A DNA stretch of 64,000 nt from Cristatella mucedo (GCA_009760855.2 WPIO01000037.1:3527501-3591500); one strand, 5' to 3'; counted from the stretch's first letter, positions 9,618-21,792 are shown. The notes: generated by a model not told the origin, from the letters alone. Program-made: numbers and translations.

Positions 9618-12600
9618 CTGCAAGGAATGCGAAGTTAAGTAAAGAGAGGAACAGCGGAATGCGTGAGCTGCAGGGAGTAACTTCCCGCGCGTGAAGCGGA
9701 CGGGGCTGCCGGGACGCGACGGCCTTGATAAGATTTCCCTTGCTTTTACCCATCAGCAAGGGAAACGACAGCGAGTCTCGTTTCTGGCTGATGCGACAAT
9801 GCAGCGAGTAAGCGGCCGCCGCCGATCGCTGCATTATTTCTACTTTGCCGCGAGCCGTGAGGACAGGCACCACCCTAAGACTCCGCGAAGGCACCGGAGA
9901 GAAGGGATCCTAAAGGTTTGTGATTTCTGGGAACAAAAGGGCTGTTTTCTGAGCGAACACGAGTCGCCGCTGGTGCGGTTGTCCGCTGGCGAACGTGCGG
10001 CTAGCGCATGCGTCCACTGGCGGACGAGGGCCAGCTAAGGGTGCAGCTGCACGTTGAATTCGCACCGTCATTCGATGCCACAGTGCTATCCCGGCCGCAG
10101 TGCTAGCTGCCGCGTCCTTGACCGTGCGATGCGCGACGCCAAGGGGCGCTTTCGCTCGTAAGCGAGGCAACTATTCCGGCGTAGAATTCGTTCACTCACC
10201 GACCAGGCGCAAGTAGGCGTACCGAAGAAGGTTCTAGACGTTTTGGCCTTACACGTGACGGTTTAGCCATCGAAGATACTCATTTGAAACCTATTGTCTC
10301 ATGCTTGAATAGATCTTCTTAACATCATGGTATTTTTTACCTTATTCTTGAGATGTATGAGCAAATCTCACTGTGATCGTTAGACACCAAAAACGAGCTA
10401 TTTCAGAGTGCCTATTCACTGCTGAAATGCATGCACAGAGTGAGGAGTAAAAGTAGTGAAAGCCTAAAGTAATGAAAGCCTCATCCTCACCGGCTCTGTT
10501 CGGCCAGAAAAACCTGGCAAAATAGTCTGAATAAAAGTCGTCTGTACCAAAATAACTCTTTGCTACACAACTCAATCTGGTCTACAGCTAAATGTACCTT
10601 TTTAGCTACCCCACATCACAAAACATATGATGCTCAGACAAAGGTAACAAAGTCAAGCTAGCTCCCAAGCGGTGCGTCTGGGCATCTGCAACTCTCTACT
10701 GGCTCTCTACTGGCCCTCCTCCCTGGATCCGCCGGATACTAACAAATGGCAGACATTCTTGGCTTGCCTCACTTTAACATTGCAGCCAAAACAATAAACC
10801 ACCTCTGTCTATCTATAAATCAACGCATTGACGTCCATGTCTAGTCAATCACCTGTTGGTTGCTTCACTATCTCTGATCTTCGAGTCAGCTACCTCAAAT
10901 ACTTGGCGCTTAGACTTCTTATCATATTGACCGCTTATCTTACTCTGATATGCTTACTCCGATACGCTCTCGTTTAGCTGTGCCACTGGCAAAGGTAAGA
11001 TCCTCTGGAGACTGAATTTAGTTCATGTGAACTGAAAGCCTGAATCTCGCTGCAGCCTGAGATTATATCTCCTCACTCGATGGCGCTTTAACGGACGCTA
11101 AAATCCAGCCTGCACTTCTATCGTTTGTTCCATTTGTGTGAGGTGTCCTTATTGTACTGTATGCACTAAAATTACGGGCACATTAGTATTCATCGATTGA
11201 TATGTTTCATCTCCAGCATACATAAAAAACACAGGGTGCATACAAATGTTACAACATATTATCGTAGTAATTGTAATTGCCTTGCATGCGATGTCCGTAC
11301 CATCGGATTGTGTGGGAATTCAAAATAATACCGGTTGGCAACAGTTGCGTTTGATGGATTGCTTGTACAATTGTGTTTAACTTGTTTATAAAACAATTTA
11401 CAAATACATTTAGCACATGAAACATTGATCTTGAGCGTTATTAGCTCTTATAAATGTTCATTTTTTGTTTTTTCACGGGCGTGCCATAACGGCAGTAAGG
11501 AAACTGATCCTGACGTCCTGGTCACATGCCTTCAGCAGACCGCGGCGGGTCATATGAACAGCTAAAACGTCGCCATTTTGCACACGGGCGTCACACTTTC
11601 TGCTACCGGTACTGATTCCCCGACTGGATTTTCAACATGGCAACCGGCGTCTGTTTATGCTTGAACTTAATAAATAAGCGATTCTTAGGATTAAGGACTT
11701 CGCCTTCACCGAGCAAGCCGGAAAGAGAGCTCCACAATGCTTCGCACGCGAACCCGAAGCCGAGCTCGAAGCGTCGAGCTCGGCTTCGGATCATCCTCAG
11801 GGTCGGCGGTGCGACTCGTGCCAGCTCGCGAGAGACTCGGACTTCGAATGAAAGCGCGAACCTCGAGCTGGCCTAGAAACCAAGACCCGAAGCTCGCATC
11901 AGCGCGCCAACGCTGAGTGCGACAAAAGCATGTTCGAGACCGAGAGCGAGACCGCGTCGGCGGGCCGAGCGGAGGCGGACAAGTCGTGGCACGTCTCGCT
12001 GGCCGGGTTGACCGGCGCCCCCTGGGTGGTTGGGCCATCGCTGCTGTCTCTCTCACCGGAGCTCGTTTCGACGGCGTCGTACAGCAGCCAGTCGTCGGCC
12101 CTAGCGGGCCTGTGGAACCACATCACGTGGTCGAGCGACGACGCCAGGATTTTGAACGCCGGATCGAAGTAAATGGCTGGCTTGTTGGACAAGCCGCAGG
12201 ACAGCGTAATGTAGTCGGAAGCACACAACATCACACCCTGGTGATTGCTGACATCATCACCTGCAATCGGACAGGCTCGGTCTTGGATGGCTCAGCTGTG
12301 CTAGCTGAAGCTTTTGTAAGCGGAGAGGGGGGTCGGGTTTTGGGCTGCAGTGTCTGTGTCGGCGGCGGCGGCAGCGGCAGCGGCGAAGCTGCCAGCATCG
12401 CGCCCGCATGCCTGAGGGATTGATTCTGCGCGCTGTGTAGGCATTGCTTGATTTAAAAAAATTCGCTGTAATTTAAAAAAAACTTAGAAGACCTCCGGGT
12501 CCCCGCTAGAGCGTGGCGTCAGCTCCGAGTCCCCGCCACAGCTTGGCGCGCTCGACGGTCACGGCCGTTTGGAAATAAGAGGCGAGTACCGTCATCCGGG

Positions 12601-14330
12601 GCCCGAATGCTGGATGTTGGCCAAGATGCGTCGTCGCAGCGGTTTCGTTCATCGGGGCGGCGAGCAGTGGACGGCATCCGCGCTTCCCGAAACCCATGAA
12701 ACGGAAAACTAATCTGTACAAAGCGCCCTCTATTGGAGCGTCTCTCTTACCCACGACGAGGATAGAACTGACCCGCTGCTCATAGGACACCTTAGGCGTG
12801 TCGCTGGACTATAAGGCTTTGCTCTTCTAATTGGTGATGCTGTTGTGCGATCGTCGTCTGCTCGGAATTTAGGTGTCGTCTTCGACAGCTGCCTAAATTT
12901 TGAAAGCTTCGATAGGAAGGCTGCTTCCACAGCTAGCCATCACATCAGATGACTATCTAAGATCAGGAACTGTCTTCCACGGTGGCTTGAAAATAATTTA
13001 ACTAGCTCCCAGGTTCTGTCTTGGCTTGATTATTGAGATTTAATTTTGGCAGGGCTTCCGAAGAAGCAGCTAGGCCACTGCAGCTGGCTATGAATATGGC
13101 TGGAAGGCTAGTTTGCAAATCCCAGAGGTTTGACCATGGGTCTTCTTAAAAATGAAATAGCTCGGATGGCTGCCGGTTGATCAATGGATACAAAGCAAAG
13201 TTCTTACGCTGACCCACAAGGCCCGCCATGACTTGGCTCCTCCGTACCTAGCTGAGCTGCTGCACCAGTGTCAGCCTCCTCGTGCCCTCAGGCCATGTAT
13301 GGACATTACATTAGCTGTTCTATTCCTCCGCTTAAAGACATGGCGACTGAAGCTATTGCTCTGCAGGTCCTAGACTCAGGAACTTACGTCTGCGATTCTT
13401 AAGCAACAACATCTACTCTCCTTCTGCCGAATATGGCACATCCTTTCCAGCCGTTCCGGGCTGCTACTTCCATGTTACACACTATCTCAACTGCTCTCCT
13501 GACTCTGCAATACTTTCCACTTTCTCTTTGTTGCATGAGATGAAGACTGTTGGCTAGCGAATGCGTGCCGAAAGCTGCTTAGGTTTTAAATGCGTTATGC
13601 AAAACTCTCCCGCGTAACACCCACACAGTCTTTGTGGCTTTGTGGAGTTACAGACGGAGCGACATTACATTACGTTACCCAGAAGCTCCCGTGCCTTGAT
13701 CCAGTACGTCCGCCTCGGCGTTGGCCTGAGCAGGTAGAAGCCTTCCGGATCGACGGGCTTCAGATCAGCAGGGTAGTCGTCCTTGATGAGCCCCTTTATG
13801 AACGAGTCTTCCGCGGCCGAAAGAGAGTGCTTCCTGCAAGCAAGGAGCGTACGCTATGCAGAGTCCACGTGCAAATTTGACACTCGTGGGTGAGAGCGAA
13901 TAGCTGCTGCTTCAAATAAGTTCAAAGAAAGCCGCTTCGGATTGACCATGGTCGGTGGACCAAAACGTGCTGCCATCTCGGGCGATTATTCGAATTTGTA
14001 CTCTTTGGGTGATTTTAATTTCGTTAATACAAGCGGACCTCTTCGCCAAGGCTTCGCAGGCGTGACATCTGGGTTATGATCTACGTCAGAAGTGCGGAAG
14101 AGTAGGATGCTAAGTAAAAATATTCTACATTATCTATTATTATATATAAATTGTATGTATTCGATATTATTTGATTCATAGCGAGAAGGAGAGAGAGTGA
14201 GAGAGGCAGAGAGTGAGAGAGAGGGAAAAGCAAGAGATATACTGATTTATCTATCTACGGGCAAAAGGAGAGAATACAAAAGATATATATATATATGTAG
14301 AGAGAGAGAGAGAAAGAAAGAGAGAGCGAT

Positions 14331-14361
<31 letters not shown>

Positions 14362-14399
14362 GAGAGAAAGAGCGCGCGAGAGAAAGGGAGAGAGAGCGA

Positions 14400-14452
<53 letters not shown>

Positions 14453-17362
14453 AAGCAAGAGAGACACAGATCAACCCACGGGGTGAAGGGAGAGAGTAAA
14501 AGAGAGAGCAAGAGAGAGGGAGAGAAATAGAGAGAGAAAGACAGGAGCCAACCTAAATAGGGATATATATCGCAATACCGAGCAATATCTGATCTGACGA
14601 AAGTAAGGAAGAGATACAGAAATTGAGAGATACAGAGATAGAGAGAGAGGGAGGGAGGGAGAGAGGGAGGGAGCGAGGGAGAGTGAAATAACAAATGAAA
14701 GAAAGCGAGTTAGCGCGAGAGTCAGGTAGAGGCAACAGGAGGGGGCTGAATTGCGGTCCGAACTAGGAAATATTAAAATCCGACAGAGATCGGAGCCGAC
14801 GCATTGAGGTAGGACCTAAACTAATGCAGTGCCGTGCCAGTGATGCTCAGGTGAGATGCGAGACGCTCAAGAAGGTCTCCGTGATCAATAGCATCGAATG
14901 CTGCAGTAACATCATGTAGAGCAAGCAGAAAGACTTTGCCCAAATCTTCATTTCCGAGAAGCTTAGCATATACATTAAGCAATACTAACTCTGCGGAGTG
15001 ATTAGCTCTACCCAGACAGAACTGACTTGCTAGGTTTAAGGTCTCAATATAAGAGTTTCGTTGGTCTGCCCATAACTCGTTTCAGTGTCTTTGATAGGAA
15101 CGGGAGATGTACCACTGGATGGAAGCTGCTTGAATCCCCTCGGTCTATTTGTTTGATTTTATAGCAAGGCCGCTTAAGTCCAGACTACGACAATGGTCAA
15201 GGACAAATCCTTGGACAAGTGGCTGCAAGAAGTTATAAGGAGTTTTCTGTGCTTGTATTGGCTCACGGCCGCGAACCGGCCTCACGCGAGGCAGGCACGC
15301 CTATTCGGTGGCTGTCACTCTTCCGGAGCAGTGCGTCTAACCGCGACTTGTCGAGGCGCTAGAGAGATTAGGCAAATGGACCGCAACATTTCCCAGGACC
15401 TGCTCCACGAGTAACAAAAACCCGCGGCGACGTCGATAGCCTGGCGGCTGCCTCGACGCACGAAGTAGAGCGCTCGGAGCCAGGCGAAGCCGGAAGCGAA
15501 ACGGGTCGGCCAAAGCGGACACGTGCAGCGTCGCACCTGTCCGAGTAGAGCTTGCCCAAGTCGAGAGGCGGCAGGTCGGAGTGATGGGGCACGTGCGGCG
15601 GCGGCAGACGATAGTTCAAGCAGCCGTCTTCGGCTTTGTGGAAGGATGCCATCACGCACAAGACCGTCTTGCCGTTTTGCCTGACCGAGACGCTGCGAGT
15701 GTTGAAGACGTTGCCATCTTTAATTCGCTCCACGTGGTACATGATAGGCGCGTCGTTGGTGGCTGCAAATGCGGTGAGGCCGCTCTGAGAACGAGCTCGG
15801 GCTTAACGCAAGCTCTCGACGCTGCCGCTTCCGGAAAAGGTGTATGCACGAGCGGCTGGCTGGCGAGCTCTCGCGAGCGTCCTCAATCGCCGGTGCCGCG
15901 CAGGCGCTGGCGAGCTCTCGGGCAGCTCGTTCGGCTGAGACTGGTCAGGGCCGCATTCGTGCTCGGGCTGGTGATGCTGGCGGGCATTCGCCGCCGCCGC
16001 CACCGTGCCTTTATGCCGAGCGTTGGCTCTGACAACAATCAAAGGCCGTACGTTTGCTGTGAACCCTCCCTGCGTTCCAGCTTGATGAGCTCTCTCAGAT
16101 CACTTGCTGCATGTATTGCTGACATCCACACGCGGATGACGGAAAACTGATGTGGCGACTGCGACGCTCGATACAGACAAGCCTAGCTGCAGAGTTTTGC
16201 ACCAGCTGTAAGCGCCTGATTGCACATGCCGGTAGGCCAGCAAGCAGTGAGTTACAGAAGTCAAGACGGGACGTCACGAATGCATGGACCAACTTAGACG
16301 TGGTATCTTTATCTAAACAAGCCCGAATTTTATGTAGCTGAAAGTAGGCAGATTTGACTGTGGAGCTGATGTGGTCGTCTAACGAAAGGTCACTTTGAAA
16401 CATGACACCTAGATTTTGAGCTAATTCGACAGGAGATATGCTGGCAGAGCCAATTTTGAGAGTCAGCCTTTCCAATTTCTGAATCACACTGGGTTTGCCC
16501 ATAACTAGTAAGTTAGTCTTATCATCGTTTAGTTTTAGAAAATGTGCTGCCATAAATGTGCAGATGTCATCAATACATGCAGGGAGTGAGTTTAGAGAAT
16601 TTGAGGTGGTCGAAGGCTGGGAGGGATCAAAGCAAAGGTACAACTGAGTGTCATCCGCATTGAAGTGAAGCCTAGATTGTGCTTGGAAATCACATCAGCA
16701 AGAGGGAGAGTATAAACCGTGAAAAGAACCGGACCTAGTGCGGAGCCCTGAGGTACCCCATATTTCAGAGGTACATCGGATGATCTTTGTCCATTCACGT
16801 CAATACTCTGGAGTCTCCCACTGAGATAGGACCTGAATCTTCGCAGAATAGTGCCAGTGATGCCCAGGCGAGATGAGAGGCTCTCTAGAAGAACTTCTTG
16901 ATCGACAGTATCAAAAGCTGCCGAAAGATCGAGCAAAACAAGCAGAGACACTATCCATGTCTGCATTTCTAAGTAGGTCGTTGTACACCCTAAGCAATGC
17001 TGACTCTGTGGAGTGAATAGCTCTAAAGCCTGACTGGAACTTACTAGCAATGTTTGAAGTTTCGATATACACCTGGTACTAGATGGTACGGCTGGTATTA
17101 AATGCAAATTACTCTCCGGTGCGGTCGAATAGACTCGTCTACACTAGGGATAAGGGTTGGTATAACAATTTTAACGAACGCTGCACGAGAAAAGAAAACC
17201 CTCCTGACTGCAGCTATCTGCAACTTCCGATGCTAACGAGTAAGTAAACGGGAGAGAGAGAGAGAGAGAGAGAGGTGAGCGGTCGAGTGGACAGAGAGGA
17301 GATAGGAGAGAGCAGAGCGAAGAGAGTGGATGGAGCGGAGAGACGAGAGCAGAGTGAGAGAG

Positions 17363-17433
<71 letters not shown>

Positions 17434-19993
17434 CAAGAGATGGGAGAGGATAGAGTGGATGGAGCGGATAGATGAGAGTAGAGCGAGAGAGATAGGAAGG
17501 GAGAGAGAAAAAATTTATAGAAGAGAGAGCGAAGGTTTTCCAAGAGTGAACCATCAATATGCTAGAGACTGTTAGTATCGTTTATGCATTGCTGAGTTCA
17601 GAGTGGCCGCCGTTTCGTTGCAGCTTCTGCAATGCAAACTTTGGAAATTGACGCGATTAACGAGCGAGGATTTCTTTCGGATGACTTCTGTTTCTCTCCG
17701 CACCCTGTAGCTCGCTTCCGGCCAGTTCGGGTCGACTCACCGGGTCTCACGAAGTAGGCGTGGGCGCTGTGCAAGGTCAGTCCGGCGCTGGCAGTGCGGC
17801 CGGCAGCGGCCATTGCCTGGCCCATCGCTTGTCCGCCGAACACCGTGTGCAAGTAGCTGGGAATCCACATTGGAGCGCGGTTCCTGGAAAGGTCAAGGAC
17901 TGCCGCCGGCTGCCTGCTGCACTGCTAGCGAGCACAGCTCGCGCCGATTCCGGATGCTCACGAGAGCGCGAGGCTTCGTCGAGTTATCGCCCTTGCGAAC
18001 GTCTCTCAGTGAAGCGATCGAGGCCATTTTCATCGATGCCACGGGCGCTGCCAAGCAACTCTGCGGGCTCGGAGTTGCTCGGAGCGGAAACATTTCGAAT
18101 GGACGAGCAGATAGCAGCCCAGCGATGCCGCAAGCGGCAAGGCCCTGGCAGTGCGTTGAGGAAATGTGCATCGAAGAGATGCAGTGCAGCGCTCTGCTCT
18201 CAGCCGTGAGCGCTCGAGAGCAGCTGCGCTCGCTGAGCCTGAGCTACTGCAAGAATGAATGAGGCTCTGAATGAGTGAGGCTCTGATCAGCTCTCAAGGG
18301 CGTCATGGCGGCGTGCACGGTGGATGGTAGTCTAATAAACAGAAAATAGTAATGGTAGATTCGCATGTCGCCCACGGAAAGCTTTATCTCATTTGAGACA
18401 CTTCCATAGTGTCAGGGTGGAAAGATCTTGAGCTCAGGTGGCCCAACTTTAGAAGTGGACATTTCGAAGCGTGGCTAGCTTTTTATTTACACGGGTGTCT
18501 GGCCGAGGTCTACACGAATTGATGCGGGGTGAAATGCTATGCAGAGTCACTTCTTCGTTAGTTACCACTTAAAGTCCGGTAAGTATGTCACGGGATACCC
18601 CGCCTGTCAATACGTCACCGCAGTGGCTTTGACCTAAAGCCAAGCCCCTGCAGGCCCCACCCGGCACGGACCTTGTTTTCTGAGAATGCCGCGAATGACG
18701 TGTATTCCTACATGAAACCAATTCCTCCAATTTGCCACGCATGCATACAAAGGGAAACCTTGCTGACTGCTGCTGCGGTATCCTCGGTCGCTCCATGCAC
18801 AGATACACGTAGGTCTGTCTCGTCCGCTAACTCTCACAAACTGCCGCTTTGTGCATCGTCATTATTCACTTAATGCAAATTAATTTTCTGAAAAACAGCT
18901 AGAAATTTCGCGGTTTAACGCTGCCCCTTGATTAGGCGCACAAGAGGCGTCAGAATGTCGGTGGCTTATAAATCAGCAGCCGACGCACAAAGTGTTCTTC
19001 AGAAAAGAGGCTGCCGTGTTTGTCAACAGCGAGCGAGCGATTGGGCGCACGCCGAAGGGCTTGGTGGTAGCAGATGTTGCCGGAAGCCTAGCGTACGCCT
19101 ATCCTACTGATAGCAGCTGATAGGGCGCTTATTCCCCAGTCGCTCTTTCGGACGCGAGCGGTCAAAGTTAACGCGCCCGGGGCAGGGGCACCATTGTACC
19201 CTGGCGGTTGCAGGGGGCAGCAGAACGCAGCTGCGGGCAGCAGCATGCTCTCTCTAACTAAGCAAGCGTGAGTCGATTTGGGCGTGGTCGATGGAGCATG
19301 ACCCGTAGAGGCTGACCTCCCTCCACCAGATGAAGTCAAAAGCATGCGTCAAAAGGAACGCTAGCGCTGGCATCGCCGAGCGCCAGCTCAGCGTCCGCAC
19401 CGGATGCGCTCGGAAGAAAGGCCGGGAAGGGGTTGCGAGGGGCGTGTCTACTTCGCTTCGTCGCCAGCAGCAGCAGCAGCGCTGCCTTCCCTGTCGCCCA
19501 CTCGCTCGCGCGGTCCTCGTGGGTGCGAGCCGTTTTAGACTTGCTACCTGTACGTTTTAGACTTTCTACAATACTTTTAGACTTTAGATCTCTCGTCGGC
19601 AGAAGCCCACGGGATGCCGACGAGAGACGCCAGGGCCACGATTAGCGCCCAAAGTTTTCTTTGGGTCCGAAGGGTCGGGCGCTTCCGACCCCTTCCCCCC
19701 CCCCCCGCCGCTATCCCTCGGCTCGCTACATCGATCGCGAGGCAGCGGGAGCAGCTCAGCGCTCGCTGCCTGCGCGCGCGAGACGAAAGCGACGGATGTC
19801 GAGCGGGCGGCTCGCCGCCGCTTTACCTGAACACGTTTTCCTCGACGCGTTCGATCTCCTGGAAGGATCGATTCACTCCGCGGGCATCGTGTTTTGCACC
19901 GGCGGCGGCGACGGCGGCTGCAGCAGCAGCCGACGCCGGCGTGGCCGCCGCAGAGACGGTCGCGGCGCCTCGTATCAGTCTCCGCGAAAGCAT
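9505..19993 (-). CDS. ACOT8: Acyl-CoA thioesterase, ACOT8/TesB family, copy B (complete, six exons)
   Basis: Hydrolyses acyl-CoA to fatty acid plus CoA (family knowledge). Exons: 19827-19993, 17741-17883, 15537-15762, 13679-13833, 12057-12260, 9505-9617. Lengths sum to 1008 nt, giving 335 residues plus TGA, close to the usual ~320. All five introns are GT/AG with phases 2,1,2,1,1. Landmarks: presequence-like residues 1-40, FGGQ at 71-74, catalytic Asp246 (ASDYITLS), Ser272 (SSLDHVMWFH) and Gln322 (FAQEGLIR). The Ser-Gln spacing of 50 equals that of the human enzyme (Ser254-Gln304). The C-terminus is KGATKA, so there is no SKL-type peroxisomal signal. No stop or frameshift is present, so this copy is likely functional; introns carry several LINE fragments. 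Naming as ACOT8 rests on family motifs, not an alignment run. Confidence 0.93.
9618..10559. other. Intron 5 of copy B, first part
   Basis: No coding signal. 9620-10190 aligns with 34352-34950 of copy C ('cagcgagtctcgtttct', 'ggggcgctttcgc'), so this intron belongs to the duplicated unit. Confidence 0.55.
10560..11220 (+). mobile_element. Degenerate LINE 3' fragment in intron 5, shared with copy C
   Basis: Decayed end of a CR1/L2-like ORF2: the copy C version (35690-36330) still reads FSSCGPKA..NSLPPEIASPYSMAL, the usual C-terminal 'A..LWNSLP' region. Both carry multiple stops. Its presence in both paralogous introns means it inserted before the duplication. Confidence 0.6.
12057..12260 (-). 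CDS. ACOT8: ACOT8-like copy B, exon 5
   Basis: 204 nt, same length as copy A. Acceptor gattgCAG, donor TCCG|GTGAGAG. Carries catalytic Asp246 and Ser272 and ends ETSS. Differs from copy A by scattered substitutions such as DDVSNHQ for DDDCNHQ. Confidence 0.92.
12830..13350 (+). mobile_element. Degenerate LINE reverse-transcriptase fragment (second family)
   Basis: Conceptual plus-strand frames contain NLGVVFDSCLNF, SWLDY, ILAGLPKKQ, HW/LPV-like text and a stretch comparable to LTHKARHDLAPPYLAELL, each interrupted by stops. These are the late RT and thumb motifs of CR1/L2-like elements. Lies in intron 4 of copy B and is not seen in copy A, so it inserted after the duplication or was lost. Confidence 0.65.
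13679..13833 (-). CDS. ACOT8: ACOT8-like copy B, exon 4
   Basis: 155 nt, same length and phases as copy A. Acceptor ctccttgcttgCAG, donor CTGG|GTAACG. Encodes KHSLSAAEDSF, DLKPVDPEGF and TYWIKARELLG. Confidence 0.9.
14185..14545. repeat. (GA)n microsatellite, intron 3 of copy B
   Basis: Interrupted GA tract with a short (TA)n at about 14284. It occupies the same intron as the GA tract of copy A (1507-1930), so the seed was probably ancestral. A further purine patch runs 14637-14690. Confidence 0.93.
14815..15160 (-). mobile_element. LINE reverse-transcriptase fragment
   Basis: The minus strand reads AAFDAIDH (RT motif A, D for catalysis) then LLERLASHLSITGTALH. The left junction 'ctaaactaatgcagtgccgt' is identical to position ~2797 of copy A, where only a short piece survives. 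Confidence 0.7.
15537..15762 (-). CDS. ACOT8: ACOT8-like copy B, exon 3
   Basis: 226 nt, same as copy A. Encodes ATNDAPIMYHVERIKDG, RSVSVRQNGKTVLCVMASF and ends GKLYSD. The downstream sequence stays open past the donor GACAG|GTGCGA but shows no family match, which supports ending here. Confidence 0.9.
16085..17105 (-). mobile_element. CR1/L2-like LINE, reverse-transcriptase domain (frameshifted)
   Basis: Non-LTR retrotransposon polymerase. Reading down the minus strand: motif A LLDLSAAFDTVDQ, then SRLGITGTI, YGVPQGSALGPVLF, the catalytic box as NADDTQLYL, then LKLNDDKTNLL and KLVHAFVTSRLDFCNSLLAG with LVQNSAARLVC. At least one frameshift separates the two halves (around 16640), and the 5' end and the 3' terminus are missing. 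Dead copy within intron 2 of ACOT8 copy B. Confidence 0.9.
17252..17515. repeat. (GA)n with (GATA)n microsatellite
   Basis: Purine-rich tract with a (GATA) run at about 17363-17392, in intron 2 of copy B. Not present at the matching place in copy A. Confidence 0.93.
17741..17883 (-). CDS. ACOT8: ACOT8-like copy B, exon 2
   Basis: 143 nt, residues 57-103 plus split codons. NRAPMWIPSY, VFGGQAMGQAM and AYFVRP. Acceptor ccttgacctttcCAG and donor ACCCG|GTGAGTCG are identical to copy A. Confidence 0.93.
19827..19993 (-). CDS. ACOT8: ACOT8-like copy B, exon 1 with mitochondrial-type presequence
   Basis: 167 nt from ATG at 19993 to donor GTTCAG|GTAAAGC. Starts MLSRRLIRGAATVSAAA as in copy A, then a poly-Ala stretch five residues shorter than copy A, then SFQEIERVEENVFR. 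The length difference is in frame, which argues for selection on the reading frame. Confidence 0.85.
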
Positions 19994-20230
19994 GACTCGT
20001 CGCGTGCTTGGCCGAGTAAGCTACTGGTCGCCTAGACGGAGGGCGCACGAGTTAAATGAGCTCGTCAGCCAATCATAACGCCGCACCGGGAATCCGACCC
20101 GGAGGCGTGCCGGCGGCGACGCCCGCCGTATCGACGGCTGGGGGACGGCTTTAGTGTCCGAGGCTGAGCGTGGCTCTTCCAGGGACACGCCTCCGTGGCT
20201 GCGGATTACCTCTGCAGTGAGTAGCCAAAA
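19994..20230 (-). promoter_or_regulatory. Proximal promoter of copy B, inverted CCAAT box
   Basis: CCAAT at 20069-20073, about 76 bp from the ATG, in a block almost identical to copy A ('gctcgtcagccaatcataac', then 'gccgcaccgggaatccgac' and 'gcggattacctctgcag'). No TATA box seen. Confidence 0.55.
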
Positions 20231-20412
20231 TGAGGCCATGAAGGTTTGGTAGTAGACGTTCGCGGTTGCATGTTGCATCGGACGAAACTTGAGCGGCGAA
20301 TAGACGCTGCAAATAGGCCAGTTCGGCGGCCGATTATGATTGGGCCGATTATAAGTGGTTGGTTCAGTGAGCATATCTATTGAAGGTAGAAGGGCGAATC
20401 TAATTGTGAAGA

Positions 20413-20556
20413 AGAAAGTCCGAGGCAGACGCTGTCCGGAGCAATCCGAGGCAGGCGCTGTCCGGAGCAATCCGAGGCAGACGCTGTCCGGAGCAATCCG
20501 AGGCAGACGCTGTCCGGAGCAATCCGAGGCAGACGCTGTCCGAGGCAGACGCTGAA
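20413..20556. repeat. 26-bp tandem repeat, about five units
   Basis: Unit 'tccgaggcagacgctgt' followed by 'ccggagcaa'; one unit has g for a. Lies immediately upstream of the copy B promoter block and is absent from copy A. Confidence 0.95.
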
Positions 20557-20589
20557 ACATTGTTTCTTCAAAGGCAAATACCAAACTGA

Positions 20590-21030
20590 CAGCGCACACA
20601 ACAAGCTGACCGAACGGTGAGCTGCACGCGCCGAGCTGACGGCTGCCCCGTTCGCCAGACTCAAGAGGCTAGACTCAAAAGCGAGACTCTTCAAAGGCTA
20701 CCTACCACGACAGCGTCTACCTACATAGTTTGCTACGTGTATCGTCTTGGTTTTGCCCAGGGGGTGTGGTTATCGTCTCTAAAGTCTGAGGTGGCCGGCT
20801 GGAACTCTGAATTGCGGTAAGAGCAGTACGTTCGCATGAGCGTGATAGAATTTGTCTAGCCACGCTAGCTGCCGCCACGGTCGCACGCAGACAGTGCGCA
20901 CGCAGCTGACCGAGCGTCGAGCTTCGCGCGCCGCTCGGTCTCGCTTCCGGCTGCTCCACTGGCTCGACTAGCTGGATGGCTGCCGCAGCGAGTCTGACGT
21001 GCCAGCAGCTGGAGCTTCCGCTCCGCCATG
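20590..21030. other. Duplicated upstream block (matches 7670-8080)
   Basis: Near-identical to the sequence upstream of copy A, including 'gacggctgccccgtt' and 'cagctggagcttccgctccg'. No coding support. Confidence 0.7.
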
Positions 21031-21409
21031 ACGACAATACAGAGTTCGCTTGCCTGCTGCCAGTCTGCGTATTGTGTCGTATACGAATAGATAGGGAGTT
21101 CTTATAATGAGGGCTCAGCCTCGCCCAAGTTTAAATGCGAACGTATGGGTCCTGCTGCTGCCTGAGCACTGCCCTGAAGGCGCCCAGTGAGACCGGTCGT
21201 CCCTTAGTCCGGACGATCGCCATGGCTCAATTTGGCTTTTCAGACAGCATTCGTAAGTGGTGAGTACTGACCTTGCTGACTGCAGCGCTGGCCCATGCGC
21301 TGGTATTCCGTGACCCTCGGACAGGGAGGAAAAAGATGGAGGAAAATGATGGCGAGGAGCAAGCGGAGCAAAAGCGATACGGAGAAAGGAAGAGAACGCA
21401 AAACAATAA

Positions 21410-21432
21410 CACACACACACGCACGCACGCAC

Positions 21433-21508
<76 letters not shown>
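21410..21508. repeat. (CA)n/(CATA)n/(TA)n microsatellite
   Basis: Compound tract: (AC)n with CGCA interruptions, (CATA) units, (CA)n, then about 18 TA units. Confidence 0.96.
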
Positions 21509-21565
21509 CGAGTGCGAAGGTGAGAAAGAAAGAGGAGACGCAGAGGGAGAGAGAACGAGAGATCA

Positions 21566-21641
21566 TAATAAAAATAATAATGCACTTGATAAAGCGCCCT
21601 CAGAGAACTCAATCTCTTCCAAGGCGCTTTACATTTGCTGA
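21566..21641 (-). mobile_element. LINE 3' terminus with (AAT)n tail
   Basis: 'aataataatgcacttgataa' and 'aggcgctttacatttgctg' as at 5601-5697 and 55297. Only the terminus is present. A (GACAGA)n tract follows directly. Confidence 0.8.
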
Positions 21642-21718
21642 GAGACAGAGACAGAGACAGAGACAGAGACAGAGACAGAGACAGAGACAGAGACAGAGAC
21701 AGAGACAGAGACAGAGAC

Positions 21719-21786
<68 letters not shown>
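21642..21786. repeat. (GACAGA)n then (GA)n microsatellite
   Basis: About 14 units of a 6-bp repeat at 21642-21726, then about 29 GA units. Confidence 0.97.
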
Positions 21787-21792
<6 letters not shown>

